Assembly (NCBI GenBank): GCA_934351445.1
Contig: CAKRIZ010000010.1
Coordinates: 1 to 52,246, forward strand
Source of the DNA: an uncultured Eubacterium sp.
GTDB lineage: Bacteria; Bacillota; Clostridia; Lachnospirales; Lachnospiraceae
DNA length: 52,246 bases
Direction of reading: 5' to 3'
How positions within the stretch are numbered: position 1 is the first letter of the stretch; every line of letters starts with the position of its first letter. The notes below the pieces were generated by a model. The model had not been told where the DNA came from. It searched no databases and saw only the letters and a list, made by a program, of their open reading frames with translations. Below, in pieces: positions 17,450-26,825 of this stretch. The position numbers were made by a program, and so were the translations under genes.

Positions 17450-18112
17450 ATGGATACACAGATACAGGCGGTATTATTTGATATGGATGGCGTGATCTTT
17501 GATTCGGAGATCAAGGTCATCGAATGCTGGAAGGATATCGCAGAAAAATATGGGTTTGGAGATATCGAGACACCGTGTTATGAGGCACTCGGCACGACGC
17601 GTGAAATCGCGAGGGAGATCATGCTGGCGCACTATGGGACAGGTTTCCCTTATGATGCATATAAGGACGAGATGGCAGCACTGTTTCACGCGCGCTACGG
17701 AGAGGGCAGGCTTCCGAAAAAGAAAGGCGTAGAGGAACTGTTGCAATTTTTGCATATGCATAATCTGAAAGTTGCACTTGCTTCTTCTACGAGAAGGGAA
17801 GTCGTGACACAGGAGCTGCGTGATGGCGGACTGCTCGATTATTTTGATGCGGTGATCTGCGGTGATATGGTCGCACGCAGTAAGCCGGAGCCGGATATCT
17901 TTTTAAAGGCCTGTGAGGTGCTCGGCGTGGCACCGGAGCATGCGGTCGGCATCGAGGATTCTTACAATGGCATGCGCGCGTTGGCAGCGGCCGGTATCAC
18001 GGCAATCATGGTGCCGGATCTCAAACAGCCAACCGATGAGATTCGTGCATTGGCAGCCGAGGTACTGCCGGATCTGCTCGCTGTGAAGGCATATTTACAC
18101 AAAATCATATAA
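17450..18112 (+). CDS. HAD-IA family hydrolase (beta-phosphoglucomutase-like)
   Basis: The 220-residue protein has VLFDMDGVIFDSE (motif I with both Asp), LASSTRR (motif II), KPEPDIF (Lys, motif III) and GIEDSYNGMRA (motif IV). This ED-type motif IV with a C1 cap is typical of beta-phosphoglucomutase and phosphatase relatives. AGGAGAGG precedes the start. It closes the row of three HAD genes; the next gene follows a 125-bp gap. Confidence 0.87.
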   Translation: MDTQIQAVLFDMDGVIFDSEIKVIECWKDIAEKYGFGDIETPCYEALGTTREIAREIMLAHYGTGFPYDAYKDEMAALFHARYGEGRLPKKKGVEELLQFLHMHNLKVALASSTRREVVTQELRDGGLLDYFDAVICGDMVARSKPEPDIFLKACEVLGVAPEHAVGIEDSYNGMRALAAAGITAIMVPDLKQPTDEIRALAAEVLPDLLAVKAYLHKII

Positions 18113-18128
18113 AAAATATAAAATTTCC

Positions 18129-18165
18129 TGCAACAAAATGGATTCTTTTTTACACTTATCTTATG
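18129..18165 (+). promoter_or_regulatory. Possible ECF-type autoregulatory promoter
   Basis: TGCAACA at 18129-18135 lies about 105 bp before the sigma gene, followed by a T-rich spacer. An AAC core is usual in ECF -35 elements. This is a guess from one site. Confidence 0.25.
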
Positions 18166-18237
18166 TAAAGCAGATGAAGATTCTAGCATTGGTGCTGCAA
18201 CGAGACACACGCAGTCACCGTCATCCGGAGGATAGCT

Positions 18238-18756
18238 ATGGAACGAGAGAACATGGTACGCGCGGCAAAGGCAGGAGACGCGGCGGCATTTACAGAACTG
18301 TACAGGGATGTGTATCAGGAAATGTATCGGTTTGCATATTATCTGCTGCATCATGCGGAGGACGCAAAGGATGCAGTCAGCGATGCGGTCATGGATGCAT
18401 GGACAGCGATCGGGTCATTGAGAGAGGATGGTTCATTCAAACAGTGGATCTTCTCAATACTGGCGAACAAGTGCAAGGCAAAGATGCGCGAATATGTGCG
18501 ACGTCCGGCAGAATTGACCGAAGCGGTCGCAGATACACTGGCTGCGCCGGATCATATGCCGAGTGCGGAGCATCTACAGATCCGTGAGGAGTTCCAGAAG
18601 CTGGATGATACAGACCGGCTGATTATAGGACTTCATCTGTTTGCGGGTTACCGGACGCGGGAACTGGCAGAGGCGTTACATATGAATGAAAACACTGTGC
18701 GTTCGAGGGAGCATCGCGCTCTGAAACGCATGGGCGAAGCGCTGGAAAGAGTGTAA
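18238..18756 (+). CDS. ECF RNA polymerase sigma factor
   Basis: The 172-residue protein has region 2 (DAAAFTELYRDVYQEMYRFAYYLL, then HAEDAKDAVSDAVMDAW) and region 4 (LIIGLHLFAGYRTRELAEAL, then NENTVRSREHRALKRMGEAL, a helix-turn-helix). This is the two-domain layout of extracytoplasmic-function sigma factors, which send envelope signals to gene expression. GGAGG lies 8 bases before the ATG. The next gene, 13 bp away, encodes a single-pass membrane protein that fits an anti-sigma partner. Confidence 0.9.
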   Translation: MERENMVRAAKAGDAAAFTELYRDVYQEMYRFAYYLLHHAEDAKDAVSDAVMDAWTAIGSLREDGSFKQWIFSILANKCKAKMREYVRRPAELTEAVADTLAAPDHMPSAEHLQIREEFQKLDDTDRLIIGLHLFAGYRTRELAEALHMNENTVRSREHRALKRMGEALERV

Positions 18757-18769
18757 GGAGGGTCCGCAT

Positions 18770-21043
18770 ATGGAGGAAAATCGGTTATTGGAGGCAATGT
18801 GGCGGGAGGCACAGCAGGTGGAGATACCGCCGGAGCTTGCGCCGGAGCAGATGAAGGAGCACATCTGCAGCCAGCCCGGGACGAAGGAAAACAGGCGTAA
18901 AAACAAGAAGGAAGGTAAGCACAAAAATCACGCAAAGCACGTATTCCACTGGCACGGTTATGCCGGCCGCGTAGCGGCGGCAGCAGTGGTGCTCGCCGTA
19001 TCGTTTGGTACATTTACACTGGCAGGACGCCAGACGGCAGCAACAGATGACAGCACAGATCGTGTGACGGTCTCTGATGACAGCGGTCAGACCGGGACAG
19101 CTGCTGACAGCATACCCGGAGAGGATAACCCCACGGGAGCATCGGATGCCAATCAGGAGCAGCGTGAGGAGGAACAGCTGGTCTCAGCGAAGGAGCTGGG
19201 CAGCTATCATCAGGCAGAGGGATATAAAGAAGTCGGACGTATGTTTGAACTGTCGCAGGACGGCTATGCGAATGGTACGATGACAGCAGGAGCGAATCTG
19301 TTTGAGGGAGCAGCAGATGACAGTGCGGGTGCGTACAGAGCTAGCGACACACAAAAGAAATATGTGGAACAGGATCTTGCATCAGCCAGTGCTGATACAG
19401 CCGCGAGTGCTGATTTTTCCACGACGAATCTACAGGTGGAAGGTGTAGATGAGAGTGATATCGTAAAGACGGATGGACATTATATCTATATTGCAGCCGA
19501 CAGACAGGTACGGATTGTCGATGCGGCTGACGGACAGATCAGACAGCTCGGTAGTATCACACCGAAGCTGGAGGGCAATCTCGATACGATCCGTGAGATG
19601 TATGTGTCTGGTAACCGGCTGATATTGATTGTGCAGACGGAGGATACAGAGCAGACGGGAGAGGATACATCCGATGTGGCGGATGACGAGGAACAGACGT
19701 TAGAGGATATGTCCTGTGCGCTGGTAGATATCGAATACTGTTCGGGAAATCAGATGCACACAAAGGTTCTGACCTATGACATCAGCATTCCGGCGGGCGC
19801 TCAGCTTATAGGTACGTTTGAGCAGGATGGATCGTACAATACCTCACGCAAAATCGGTGACAGGATGTATCTGTTTACAAATTATTATGCAGATGCATAT
19901 CAACTGTATGCAAAGATGCTGGAGACAACGGATGATGCAGATGTGCAGCAAAAGCAATATACGCAGCAGAAGCGCGTGTATCCGGACGAGGAGGGAGTAC
20001 AGAAGATACTGCCGAAGATTCAGGGACAGACCATACCATACGACAGTATTTATCTGCCGGATGAAAAATGTCAGGGTGGAGTTCTGATCGCTTCGTTTGA
20101 TGTCGATGCGCCGGGAACGGTATGTGACCAGAAGCTGATCTTCAGCGGATATTCGACGATGTATGTGACACAGGACAATGTCATATTATACAGGTCAGAG
20201 TATTCAGAGACGGTCAACAATATAACGACTGCACTGACGAAATTCAGGATCAGTGGCGGACAGATCGTTGCTGATTGTGCGGAATCAGTAAAAGGAGAGA
20301 TCAGAGACACATTTGCGTTGCATGAGAATGGGGATGGATATCTGTATGTGCTGACGACGGATGATACAACCAACTGGCTGTATGTGCTAGATGACCGTCT
20401 GAAGATCAAAGGCGAGATCGATCATATTGCAGATGGTGAGAGTGTCTATGCGGCACGCTTTGTCGATGATATCGGCTATTTCGTCACCTATCGCAACATG
20501 GATCCGTTATTTACTGTTGATTTCAGCGATCCCGCGAATCCGACACTGATCGGCGAACTCGAGATACCGGGATTCTCGGATTATTTACAGTTTTGGGATG
20601 ATACGCACCTGATCGGGGTCGGCGAGGAACGGAAGGCAGAGGATAGTGAATTTATAGGTATGAAGCTGTCCTTATATGACATTTCCGATCCAACGAAGGT
20701 CAAAGAGAGCGATAAGGTTGTACTCAAAGATGCAGCCGGAGCGCCGGCCGCGTATAATTACAAGGCACTGCTGGCAGACAGTACGAAAAATGTGATTGCC
20801 TTTCTGACTGATGATAAAGGGGAACAGAATAATATTTCTGAACGGATCTACCGCGTGGCTGATGGCAGGCTGCGGGAGCAGTGTACGGAGCGGATTGTGG
20901 AGAGCGGGGATTACAGCTGCTATTCGGACGCTTTCCGAAATGTGTATATTGGGAACTATCTCTATCTGGTATGTACAGATGAGATCATCGTCTACGATAT
21001 GACAGACAAATTCGCACGTATCGGGGCATATGATTTACAGTGA
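18770..21043 (+). CDS. Membrane-anchored beta-propeller protein, probable anti-sigma factor
   Basis: The protein has 757 residues. The short cytoplasmic part (1-62: acidic helix, then KNKKEGKHKNHAKH) could hold the sigma factor. One membrane helix (64-87) follows. After a low-complexity linker, residues about 220-757 match the secreted beta-propeller domain family, starting FSTTNLQVEGVDESDIVKTDGHYIYI and continuing with blades such as YFVTYRNMDPLFTVDFSDPANP. No HxxxCxxC zinc motif is present, so it is not a ZAS-type anti-sigma. The propeller would face outside and sense ligand or envelope state. The anti-sigma role is inferred from the 13-bp spacing and topology. Confidence 0.75.
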   Translation: MEENRLLEAMWREAQQVEIPPELAPEQMKEHICSQPGTKENRRKNKKEGKHKNHAKHVFHWHGYAGRVAAAAVVLAVSFGTFTLAGRQTAATDDSTDRVTVSDDSGQTGTAADSIPGEDNPTGASDANQEQREEEQLVSAKELGSYHQAEGYKEVGRMFELSQDGYANGTMTAGANLFEGAADDSAGAYRASDTQKKYVEQDLASASADTAASADFSTTNLQVEGVDESDIVKTDGHYIYIAADRQVRIVDAADGQIRQLGSITPKLEGNLDTIREMYVSGNRLILIVQTEDTEQTGEDTSDVADDEEQTLEDMSCALVDIEYCSGNQMHTKVLTYDISIPAGAQLIGTFEQDGSYNTSRKIGDRMYLFTNYYADAYQLYAKMLETTDDADVQQKQYTQQKRVYPDEEGVQKILPKIQGQTIPYDSIYLPDEKCQGGVLIASFDVDAPGTVCDQKLIFSGYSTMYVTQDNVILYRSEYSETVNNITTALTKFRISGGQIVADCAESVKGEIRDTFALHENGDGYLYVLTTDDTTNWLYVLDDRLKIKGEIDHIADGESVYAARFVDDIGYFVTYRNMDPLFTVDFSDPANPTLIGELEIPGFSDYLQFWDDTHLIGVGEERKAEDSEFIGMKLSLYDISDPTKVKESDKVVLKDAAGAPAAYNYKALLADSTKNVIAFLTDDKGEQNNISERIYRVADGRLREQCTERIVESGDYSCYSDAFRNVYIGNYLYLVCTDEIIVYDMTDKFARIGAYDLQ

Positions 21044-21079
21044 TTCTTAAAATTTTATAAAAAAATATACACAGCATAG

Positions 21080-21164
21080 GAGTCGTGATATAATGAGTGC
21101 AAACGAGTCAACATGCTTGCATGATTGACGAGTGACGAATGCCGATCATGTGCTGGTTTTGCAC
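21080..21164 (+). ncRNA. Repeated structured leader element, copy 2
   Basis: This is the second copy of the element at 1603-1690. It begins with an extended -10 (TGATATAAT, 21086-21094), keeps the hairpin GTCAACATGC/GCATGATTGAC, the alternative partner GATCATG (21144-21150) and the outer GTGCAAAC (21097-21104) with GTTTTGCAC (21156-21164). If TATAAT is the real -10 the transcript would start near 21101, so the outer pairing may not form fully in RNA. It lies 130 bp before the SLH gene. Confidence 0.5.
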
Positions 21165-21178
21165 ATGATATAATACTA

Positions 21179-21212
21179 ATCGGGCAGAAGAAGACTTTCT
21201 GCCCGATCTTTC
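21179..21212 (+). terminator. Terminator-like hairpin between the leader element and the SLH gene
   Basis: ATCGGGCAGAA-gaagact-TTCTGCCCGAT is an 11-bp perfect stem followed by CTTTCGTT. It could attenuate transcription starting at the upstream element. A second TGATATAAT -10-like site sits just before it at 21166-21174. Confidence 0.6.
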
Positions 21213-21294
21213 GTTGTATATAGCAGTACACCAGCAGTAACTGTGATGCTACGGAACAGTTACCGCTATCAAATAAAAAACAGAGGTGGAATGG

Positions 21295-23229
21295 ATGAAA
21301 ACAAGATATGATCGTATTGCACTCGTCCTGCTGAGCGCAGCACTTGCATTTACTGCAGTGACACCGGCAGCGGCGGATGTGGCGTCCGGTGCAGCGGCAG
21401 CGGGCACTGTGGCTGCAGAAAAGACGAATCCGACTTATGATGCGGCACTGGCACGCCGTGTGCTTGTCGCACAGGGTGTGTTAAAACAGAGCCAGACGAC
21501 AACCACAGGACTGAAAAAGAAAGTCAGCAGACAGGAGTTTGCAAAGATGCTGGTACAGTTGTCACCTTATAAGGATAAGGTAGGGACAACGGTTCAGACA
21601 TCGATGTATTCCGATGTGAAGCGCACGAGTGCCTATGCACCGTATATCCGCATCGCTGTGGAAAACGGCTGGATGAAAGGCAATCTGAGTGGAAAATTCC
21701 GCCCGAAGCAGGCAGTCACACTGCAGGAATCCGTAGCGGCTGTGCTGGCTGTATTGGGATATGAGGACAGTGATTTCAAGGGCAGTCTCGCGAGTGCCAA
21801 GATGTCTTTTTACAAAGCGCAGAAACTGGATACGAATATCCGTAAAAAGGCATCCGCAGCCATGACTTATAGGGATATGAGCTGTCTGCTCTATAATATG
21901 CAGGTGACAGCGGACAAGAACGGGACAATCTATGCGCGTTCACTGAATTATACGCTGGATGCGAACGGCGATATTTCTTATCTGCCGCTCGTCTATGATG
22001 AACTGGATGGACCGGTGATCGCGGGAAGTGACTGGAAAAAGCAGATTCCGTTCAAGACCGGCAGTGCAACGATCTATATTGATGGTTCCAAAAGCGCGGC
22101 AGACAATATACATACCTATGATGTACTCTATTATTCGAAAAAACTAAATAGTATTTTTGTATATCAGGATCGTGTCACCGGACGTCTGAACGGAGTATCG
22201 CCGGACCGCTATACACCGAATGCAGTGACAGTTGCAGGCACGAGTTATACACTGGCAGATCAGCAGATCGCATATGATGTATCTGCGATGGGCAGCTATT
22301 CGGTCGGAGATTATATCACGCTGCTGCTCGGAAAAGATGGCAAAGTTGTGGGTATCGGCAATGCTGCGACACTCAATTCCTTTATTGGAGGCATTGTGTT
22401 ATCCAAGACAGAGAAGGTCAGCGATGATAAAAATGATACAACTGTGAAAAAATATATTACGATGCTGGATACGCTTGGTGAGACACATGAGTATGAAGTC
22501 GAGGATCTGACGAAGTTCTCTGAGCGGACGCCTGTAGAGGTTGCATTCGATAATGGCAGGCCGGTAGTCAATAAAGTGACGATTGATCGGCTGAACGGTA
22601 TCGTGAGTGCGGATGCGGGCCGGTTTTCAAGCTATCAGCTCTCTGAGAGTATCCGGATACTGGAATATGATAACAGCGGTACTTACAGCCGGATCGAGCG
22701 CAACCGTCTGGCAGGACTGACGATCAATGCAAGCAATATCCTGTATTATCATGTGAATGCGAACAAAGAGATCACAGATCTGATTGTGCGCGGTGTGACA
22801 GGGGATAACTATAAATACGGTATTCTGACGGCTGCGAGCGAGGTGTCCAGCCCGGAGACGATGACTTTCATGGGTAACTACAGCTATCAGATCGGCGATC
22901 AGAGCGGCTATGCGACGAGCAATGGACAGATCTTTGCAATGCAGGGATATACGGGACCGGCACAGTTCGCCTTTGCGGCAGACGGATCAGTGACAGGTAT
23001 CAAGACGCTTGGCAGCATTACGGTGACTTCCATCACACAGACAGAAGTATCAAACGGCAGAAACGCATATGTGCTGGCAGATGATGCAGGCGTATATCTG
23101 AAGAAAGGTTCTTCCTATTATGCAACAGAACTGTCAAAGGTCATGAGCCTGACCAATTATGATCTGACGGCATATTATGACGGAACAACAGGTGGCAGAG
23201 TGCGTGTGATCGTAGCAAAGGCAAAATAA
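21295..23229 (+). CDS. SLH-domain surface protein
   Basis: The precursor has 644 residues with a signal peptide (KTRYDRIALVLL, then AAADVA). An S-layer-homology region follows: SRQEFAKMLVQLSPYKD, then YAPYIRIAVENGWMKG and FRPKQAVTLQESVAAVLAVLGY. SLH modules bind pyruvylated secondary wall polymers, so the protein should sit on the cell wall. Residues about 220-644 are beta-rich with no family I recognise. AGAGGTGG lies 5 bases before the ATG at 21295. It heads a probable operon with the adaptor and ABC genes. Confidence 0.8.
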   Translation: MKTRYDRIALVLLSAALAFTAVTPAAADVASGAAAAGTVAAEKTNPTYDAALARRVLVAQGVLKQSQTTTTGLKKKVSRQEFAKMLVQLSPYKDKVGTTVQTSMYSDVKRTSAYAPYIRIAVENGWMKGNLSGKFRPKQAVTLQESVAAVLAVLGYEDSDFKGSLASAKMSFYKAQKLDTNIRKKASAAMTYRDMSCLLYNMQVTADKNGTIYARSLNYTLDANGDISYLPLVYDELDGPVIAGSDWKKQIPFKTGSATIYIDGSKSAADNIHTYDVLYYSKKLNSIFVYQDRVTGRLNGVSPDRYTPNAVTVAGTSYTLADQQIAYDVSAMGSYSVGDYITLLLGKDGKVVGIGNAATLNSFIGGIVLSKTEKVSDDKNDTTVKKYITMLDTLGETHEYEVEDLTKFSERTPVEVAFDNGRPVVNKVTIDRLNGIVSADAGRFSSYQLSESIRILEYDNSGTYSRIERNRLAGLTINASNILYYHVNANKEITDLIVRGVTGDNYKYGILTAASEVSSPETMTFMGNYSYQIGDQSGYATSNGQIFAMQGYTGPAQFAFAADGSVTGIKTLGSITVTSITQTEVSNGRNAYVLADDAGVYLKKGSSYYATELSKVMSLTNYDLTAYYDGTTGGRVRVIVAKAK

Positions 23230-23246
23230 GCAGCAGGTAGATAAAA

Positions 23247-24878
23247 ATGAAGGAAAACATATTTAATTTTTTAAAAAGACATAAAAAAGGGCTGATCATC
23301 CTTGTGATTCTCGCTATCGTGATCTTTGCCATTGTACCCAGAGTCCTGGCGAAAAAGGCAGATGCAATGAAAGACGGACTGTATCAGTCGCAGACCCCTG
23401 TGACACAGGATCTGCAGGTGACGTTGACCGGAACAGGGACGATCGAACCGAATGACCAGTATTCGATCACTCCCATGGTGCAGGGCGAGATCGTAAAGGC
23501 GCCGTTTGAGGAAGGCGATATTGTTGAGAAGGGTCAGATGCTGTACCAGTTCTCTACGGAAAATGTAGAGAGTACGATCAAATCTGCGCAGCTGAGTGTC
23601 GAACAGGCAAAACAAAGCTACAATGATGCAGTAGACAGCAAACAGCAGACCAAAGACAATCTCTCACTCATATCCGATCAGGAAGGATATATCAAAAAAC
23701 TGTATGTGTCAGCAGGTGAAAAGATCACAGCGGGCAGTAAAGTAGCAGATGTCTATGATAATACGACGATGACGCTGGAGGTGCCGTTCAATGCATCGGA
23801 TGTGAAAAAAAGCTGGATCGGAAACCGTGCAAATGTATATGTAGGTGATGAGGACGAGCGGATACGTGGTACTGTGACGGCGATTGATCCGACGACGACG
23901 ACACTGGCTGGAAATATGGTCGTCCGGTATGTGACGATTGAAGTGATCAATCCGGGCGGAATCGCAGCCGGAATGAGTGGTTCTGCGAGCATTGGCAGCA
24001 CGGATTGCAATACTGCAGGCACATTTTCGGTCAAATCCGAAGGGACACTCATCGCAGATGGCAGTGGTACGATAGAGACTTTAAAGATCAAAGAGGGCGG
24101 CTATCTCAAAAAGGGCGCTGTCTATCTGGTATTAGAGGATGCGACGGTCGGTGATAGTGTCAAGAGTTCCGAGCTGAACATAGAGAGTGCGAAGAACCAG
24201 TTGTCGAGTGCAGAAAAGAGTCTGGATGATTACCGTGTGACGGCACCGATCTCAGGGACTGTCATTACGAAAAATGCCAAAGCAGGGGACAATATCAATG
24301 CGACCTATGCCAATCCGCTCGCAGTGATCTATGATCTCTCGAAAGTGAAGTTCCGCATGAAGGTCGATGAGCTGGATGTATTAAAGATTCAGGTCGGACA
24401 GGAGGTAAAGGTCACTGCGGATGCACTGCCGGAGGTAGAGATGACCGGACATATTACGAATATCAGTCTGGAGGCAATCACAAACGGTGGTGTGACCGAA
24501 TATCCGGTGACGGTCGAGATGGATGATGTCGGCTCACTCCTGCCAGGTATGAATGTATCAGCTACGATTGTTTTGGATGAGCAGAAGAACGCGTTGTGTA
24601 TACCGGTAGATTCCCTGATGCGGGGTAATCTGGTCTATGTGAAAAACGCACAGGATCAGCAGACCAGTGAGGAAGAGCTCGCAGACGGTGTGCCGGATGG
24701 TTTCCATAAGGTAGATGTCACAGTCGGCATCAGCAGTGATTCACAGGTACAGATTCTATCAGGTCTCAATGAGACGGATGAGGTCTATGTGCCGCGTACC
24801 GAGATCACGGATATGTCACAGTACGTGACGGGTGTCGGTGGCGTGGAATATTATGAGGAAGACGACAGTGAGGAATAG
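23247..24878 (+). CDS. HlyD/MacA-like membrane-fusion (adaptor) protein
   Basis: The protein has 543 residues. An N-terminal helix (LIILVILAIVIFAIVPRVL) anchors it. The GTGTIEPNDQYSITPMVQGEIVKAPFEEGD block is the first biotinyl-lipoyl-like half, then a coiled-coil segment (VEQAKQSYNDAVDSKQQTKD). A second lipoyl-like and coiled-coil set follows (APISGTVITKNAKAGD), with a beta-barrel and membrane-proximal domain at the end. In monoderm bacteria such adaptors work with MacB-type ABC transporters. It follows the SLH gene by 17 bp and overlaps the ATPase gene. Confidence 0.85.
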   Translation: MKENIFNFLKRHKKGLIILVILAIVIFAIVPRVLAKKADAMKDGLYQSQTPVTQDLQVTLTGTGTIEPNDQYSITPMVQGEIVKAPFEEGDIVEKGQMLYQFSTENVESTIKSAQLSVEQAKQSYNDAVDSKQQTKDNLSLISDQEGYIKKLYVSAGEKITAGSKVADVYDNTTMTLEVPFNASDVKKSWIGNRANVYVGDEDERIRGTVTAIDPTTTTLAGNMVVRYVTIEVINPGGIAAGMSGSASIGSTDCNTAGTFSVKSEGTLIADGSGTIETLKIKEGGYLKKGAVYLVLEDATVGDSVKSSELNIESAKNQLSSAEKSLDDYRVTAPISGTVITKNAKAGDNINATYANPLAVIYDLSKVKFRMKVDELDVLKIQVGQEVKVTADALPEVEMTGHITNISLEAITNGGVTEYPVTVEMDDVGSLLPGMNVSATIVLDEQKNALCIPVDSLMRGNLVYVKNAQDQQTSEEELADGVPDGFHKVDVTVGISSDSQVQILSGLNETDEVYVPRTEITDMSQYVTGVGGVEYYEEDDSEE

Positions 24879-25638
24879 GACAGCTACAGTAGAAAACAGG
24901 CAAAGCGGCGCACATCCGCAGCTCCATCCGCATCTCATAGAGCTGCAGGAGATCTATAAGATATATCAGATGGGTGATACGCAGGTGCGTGCCAATGACG
25001 GCATCTCATTTTCGGTCGATACGGGTGAGATGGTCGCGATCGTCGGTAAATCCGGCAGTGGCAAGTCCACGATCATGAATATGATCGGAGCGCTGGATGT
25101 GCCCACAGAGGGAAAATATTACCTGAATGGGATTGATGTGGGTTCCATGACAGATAATGAGCTGGCGGTGATCCGGAACAAACAGATCGGATTTATTTTT
25201 CAGCAGTATAATCTGCTGCCCAAACTGAATCTGGCAAAAAATGTCGAACTGCCGCTGCTCTATGCCGGAGTCGGAGAGATGGAACGTCATGAGCGGGCGA
25301 TCGCATCACTGACAAAGGTCGGATTGGGGGATGTATGGAAAAAATATCCCAATCAACTCTCCGGTGGTCAGCAGCAGCGTGTATCGATTGCCAGGGCACT
25401 GGTAGGAAAACCGTCGCTGATTCTCGCAGACGAACCGACCGGGGCACTCGATTCCCGGACCAGCCGTGAAGTACTGGATTTTTTAAAGGAACTGAATGCG
25501 GAGGGGAATACGATCGTGATTATCACACATGATAATTCCATTGCGGTTGAGGCAAAACGGGTGATTCAGATTCATGATGGTAAAGTAGTCTTTGACGGAG
25601 CTGCGCACGAATATAAGGAGAAAATAAACGTAAAATGA
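24868..25638 (+). CDS. MacB-like ABC transporter ATP-binding protein
   Basis: The ATPase has about 256 residues with VGKSGSGKST (Walker A), LSGGQQQRVSIARAL (signature), LILADEPTGALD (Walker B) and a switch His in ITHDNSIA. This is the LolD/MacB ATPase subfamily. The start is uncertain: GTG at 24868 has AGGAAG six bases upstream, and ATG at 24853 is the alternative; either overlaps the adaptor gene. It powers the permease encoded next. Confidence 0.9.
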   Translation: MRNRTATVENRQSGAHPQLHPHLIELQEIYKIYQMGDTQVRANDGISFSVDTGEMVAIVGKSGSGKSTIMNMIGALDVPTEGKYYLNGIDVGSMTDNELAVIRNKQIGFIFQQYNLLPKLNLAKNVELPLLYAGVGEMERHERAIASLTKVGLGDVWKKYPNQLSGGQQQRVSIARALVGKPSLILADEPTGALDSRTSREVLDFLKELNAEGNTIVIITHDNSIAVEAKRVIQIHDGKVVFDGAAHEYKEKINVK

Positions 25639-26810
25639 AGACATCACAGGCATTTTTTATGGCATTTTCCAGTCTCGTCAGCAATAAAATGCGGTCGTTT
25701 CTCACGATGCTTGGAATGATCATCGGTGTCGGTGCGGTCATAGCGATGATCTCGCTGATGGATGGTATGATCGGATATACGATGGATTCCTTTTCAGATA
25801 TGGGTGCGGATACAATTACCGTGAGCCTGATGGGAAATGGATCAAAACAATTGACAGATACACAGATGTATGAATTTGTGGACGAACATCCCGAATCCTT
25901 CTTGGCACTGTCACCGAGTACATCCTTGACCGCGTCTGTGCGCCGTGGTGAGAAGTCTATAAAAAACGAGACGGTCACAGGTGAGAGTGAGAGTTGTGCA
26001 GACATCAAGGCATTGAAACTGACGAGCGGAAGATTTCTCGCCTACGCGGATATGATTTCACGCAGTAAAGTGTGCGTGATCGGCACTTACGTGTGGAAGG
26101 AACTGTTTGACGGTGAAGATCCGGTCGGACAGAAGATCAAGATCGGTGCAGATAGCTATGAAGTGATCGGTCTGCTCGAAGAGAAGGGGGACTCTGCAAA
26201 ATATTCGCAGGATGATGTGATCTATGCGCCTTACACGCTCATTGGCAGGGCGGCAGGCAGTGCATATCCGTCCGGTTATACCCTGCGCATGACAGATGCC
26301 GACCATTCGACGGCAGCGCAGCAGGTCTTAGAGGATTACCTGTATGATTTTTTCCGCAATAAGGACAATTATATGGTGACAAACATGGCGAGCCTGCTCG
26401 ATATCATGGGCAATATGATCGGTATCATGAAAAATATCCTGATCGGAATCGCAGGGATCTCGCTGCTCGTGGCAGGTATCGGTATCATGAATATCATGCT
26501 CGTATCCGTCAGTGAGCGGACGAGGGAGATCGGTATCCGCAAATCACTTGGTGCTAAACAAAGAGACATTATGAAACAGTTTGTCATAGAGGCAGCAGTG
26601 CTCGCTACGATCGGGGGCGGGATCGGTATTGTGATCGGTGGCATCGCAACAACAGCACTCGGCAATGTGATCGGGCTGAGCTGTGCACCTTCGGCAAAGG
26701 CGATCGGTATCGCGTTTGGTGTATCAGCGGGGATCGGTATCCTGTTTGGCTATATGCCGGCAAAACGTGCGGCGCGCCTGAATCCGATTGATGCACTCCG
26801 CAGTGAATAA
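25635..26810 (+). CDS. MacB/FtsX-family ABC transporter permease
   Basis: The protein has 391 residues. The first helix lies near 20-45 (FLTMLGMIIGVGAVIAM). A periplasmic-core-like domain fills about 50-255. Three C-terminal FtsX helices follow, with the characteristic GIGIMNIMLVSVSERTREIGIRKSLGA loop. The start codon overlaps the ATPase stop by 4 bases. Together with the adaptor it forms a MacAB-like export or mechanotransmission complex, and the SLH protein may be its partner or cargo. Confidence 0.9.
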   Translation: MKTSQAFFMAFSSLVSNKMRSFLTMLGMIIGVGAVIAMISLMDGMIGYTMDSFSDMGADTITVSLMGNGSKQLTDTQMYEFVDEHPESFLALSPSTSLTASVRRGEKSIKNETVTGESESCADIKALKLTSGRFLAYADMISRSKVCVIGTYVWKELFDGEDPVGQKIKIGADSYEVIGLLEEKGDSAKYSQDDVIYAPYTLIGRAAGSAYPSGYTLRMTDADHSTAAQQVLEDYLYDFFRNKDNYMVTNMASLLDIMGNMIGIMKNILIGIAGISLLVAGIGIMNIMLVSVSERTREIGIRKSLGAKQRDIMKQFVIEAAVLATIGGGIGIVIGGIATTALGNVIGLSCAPSAKAIGIAFGVSAGIGILFGYMPAKRAARLNPIDALRSE

Positions 26811-26825
26811 CAGGGAGAGACATGT

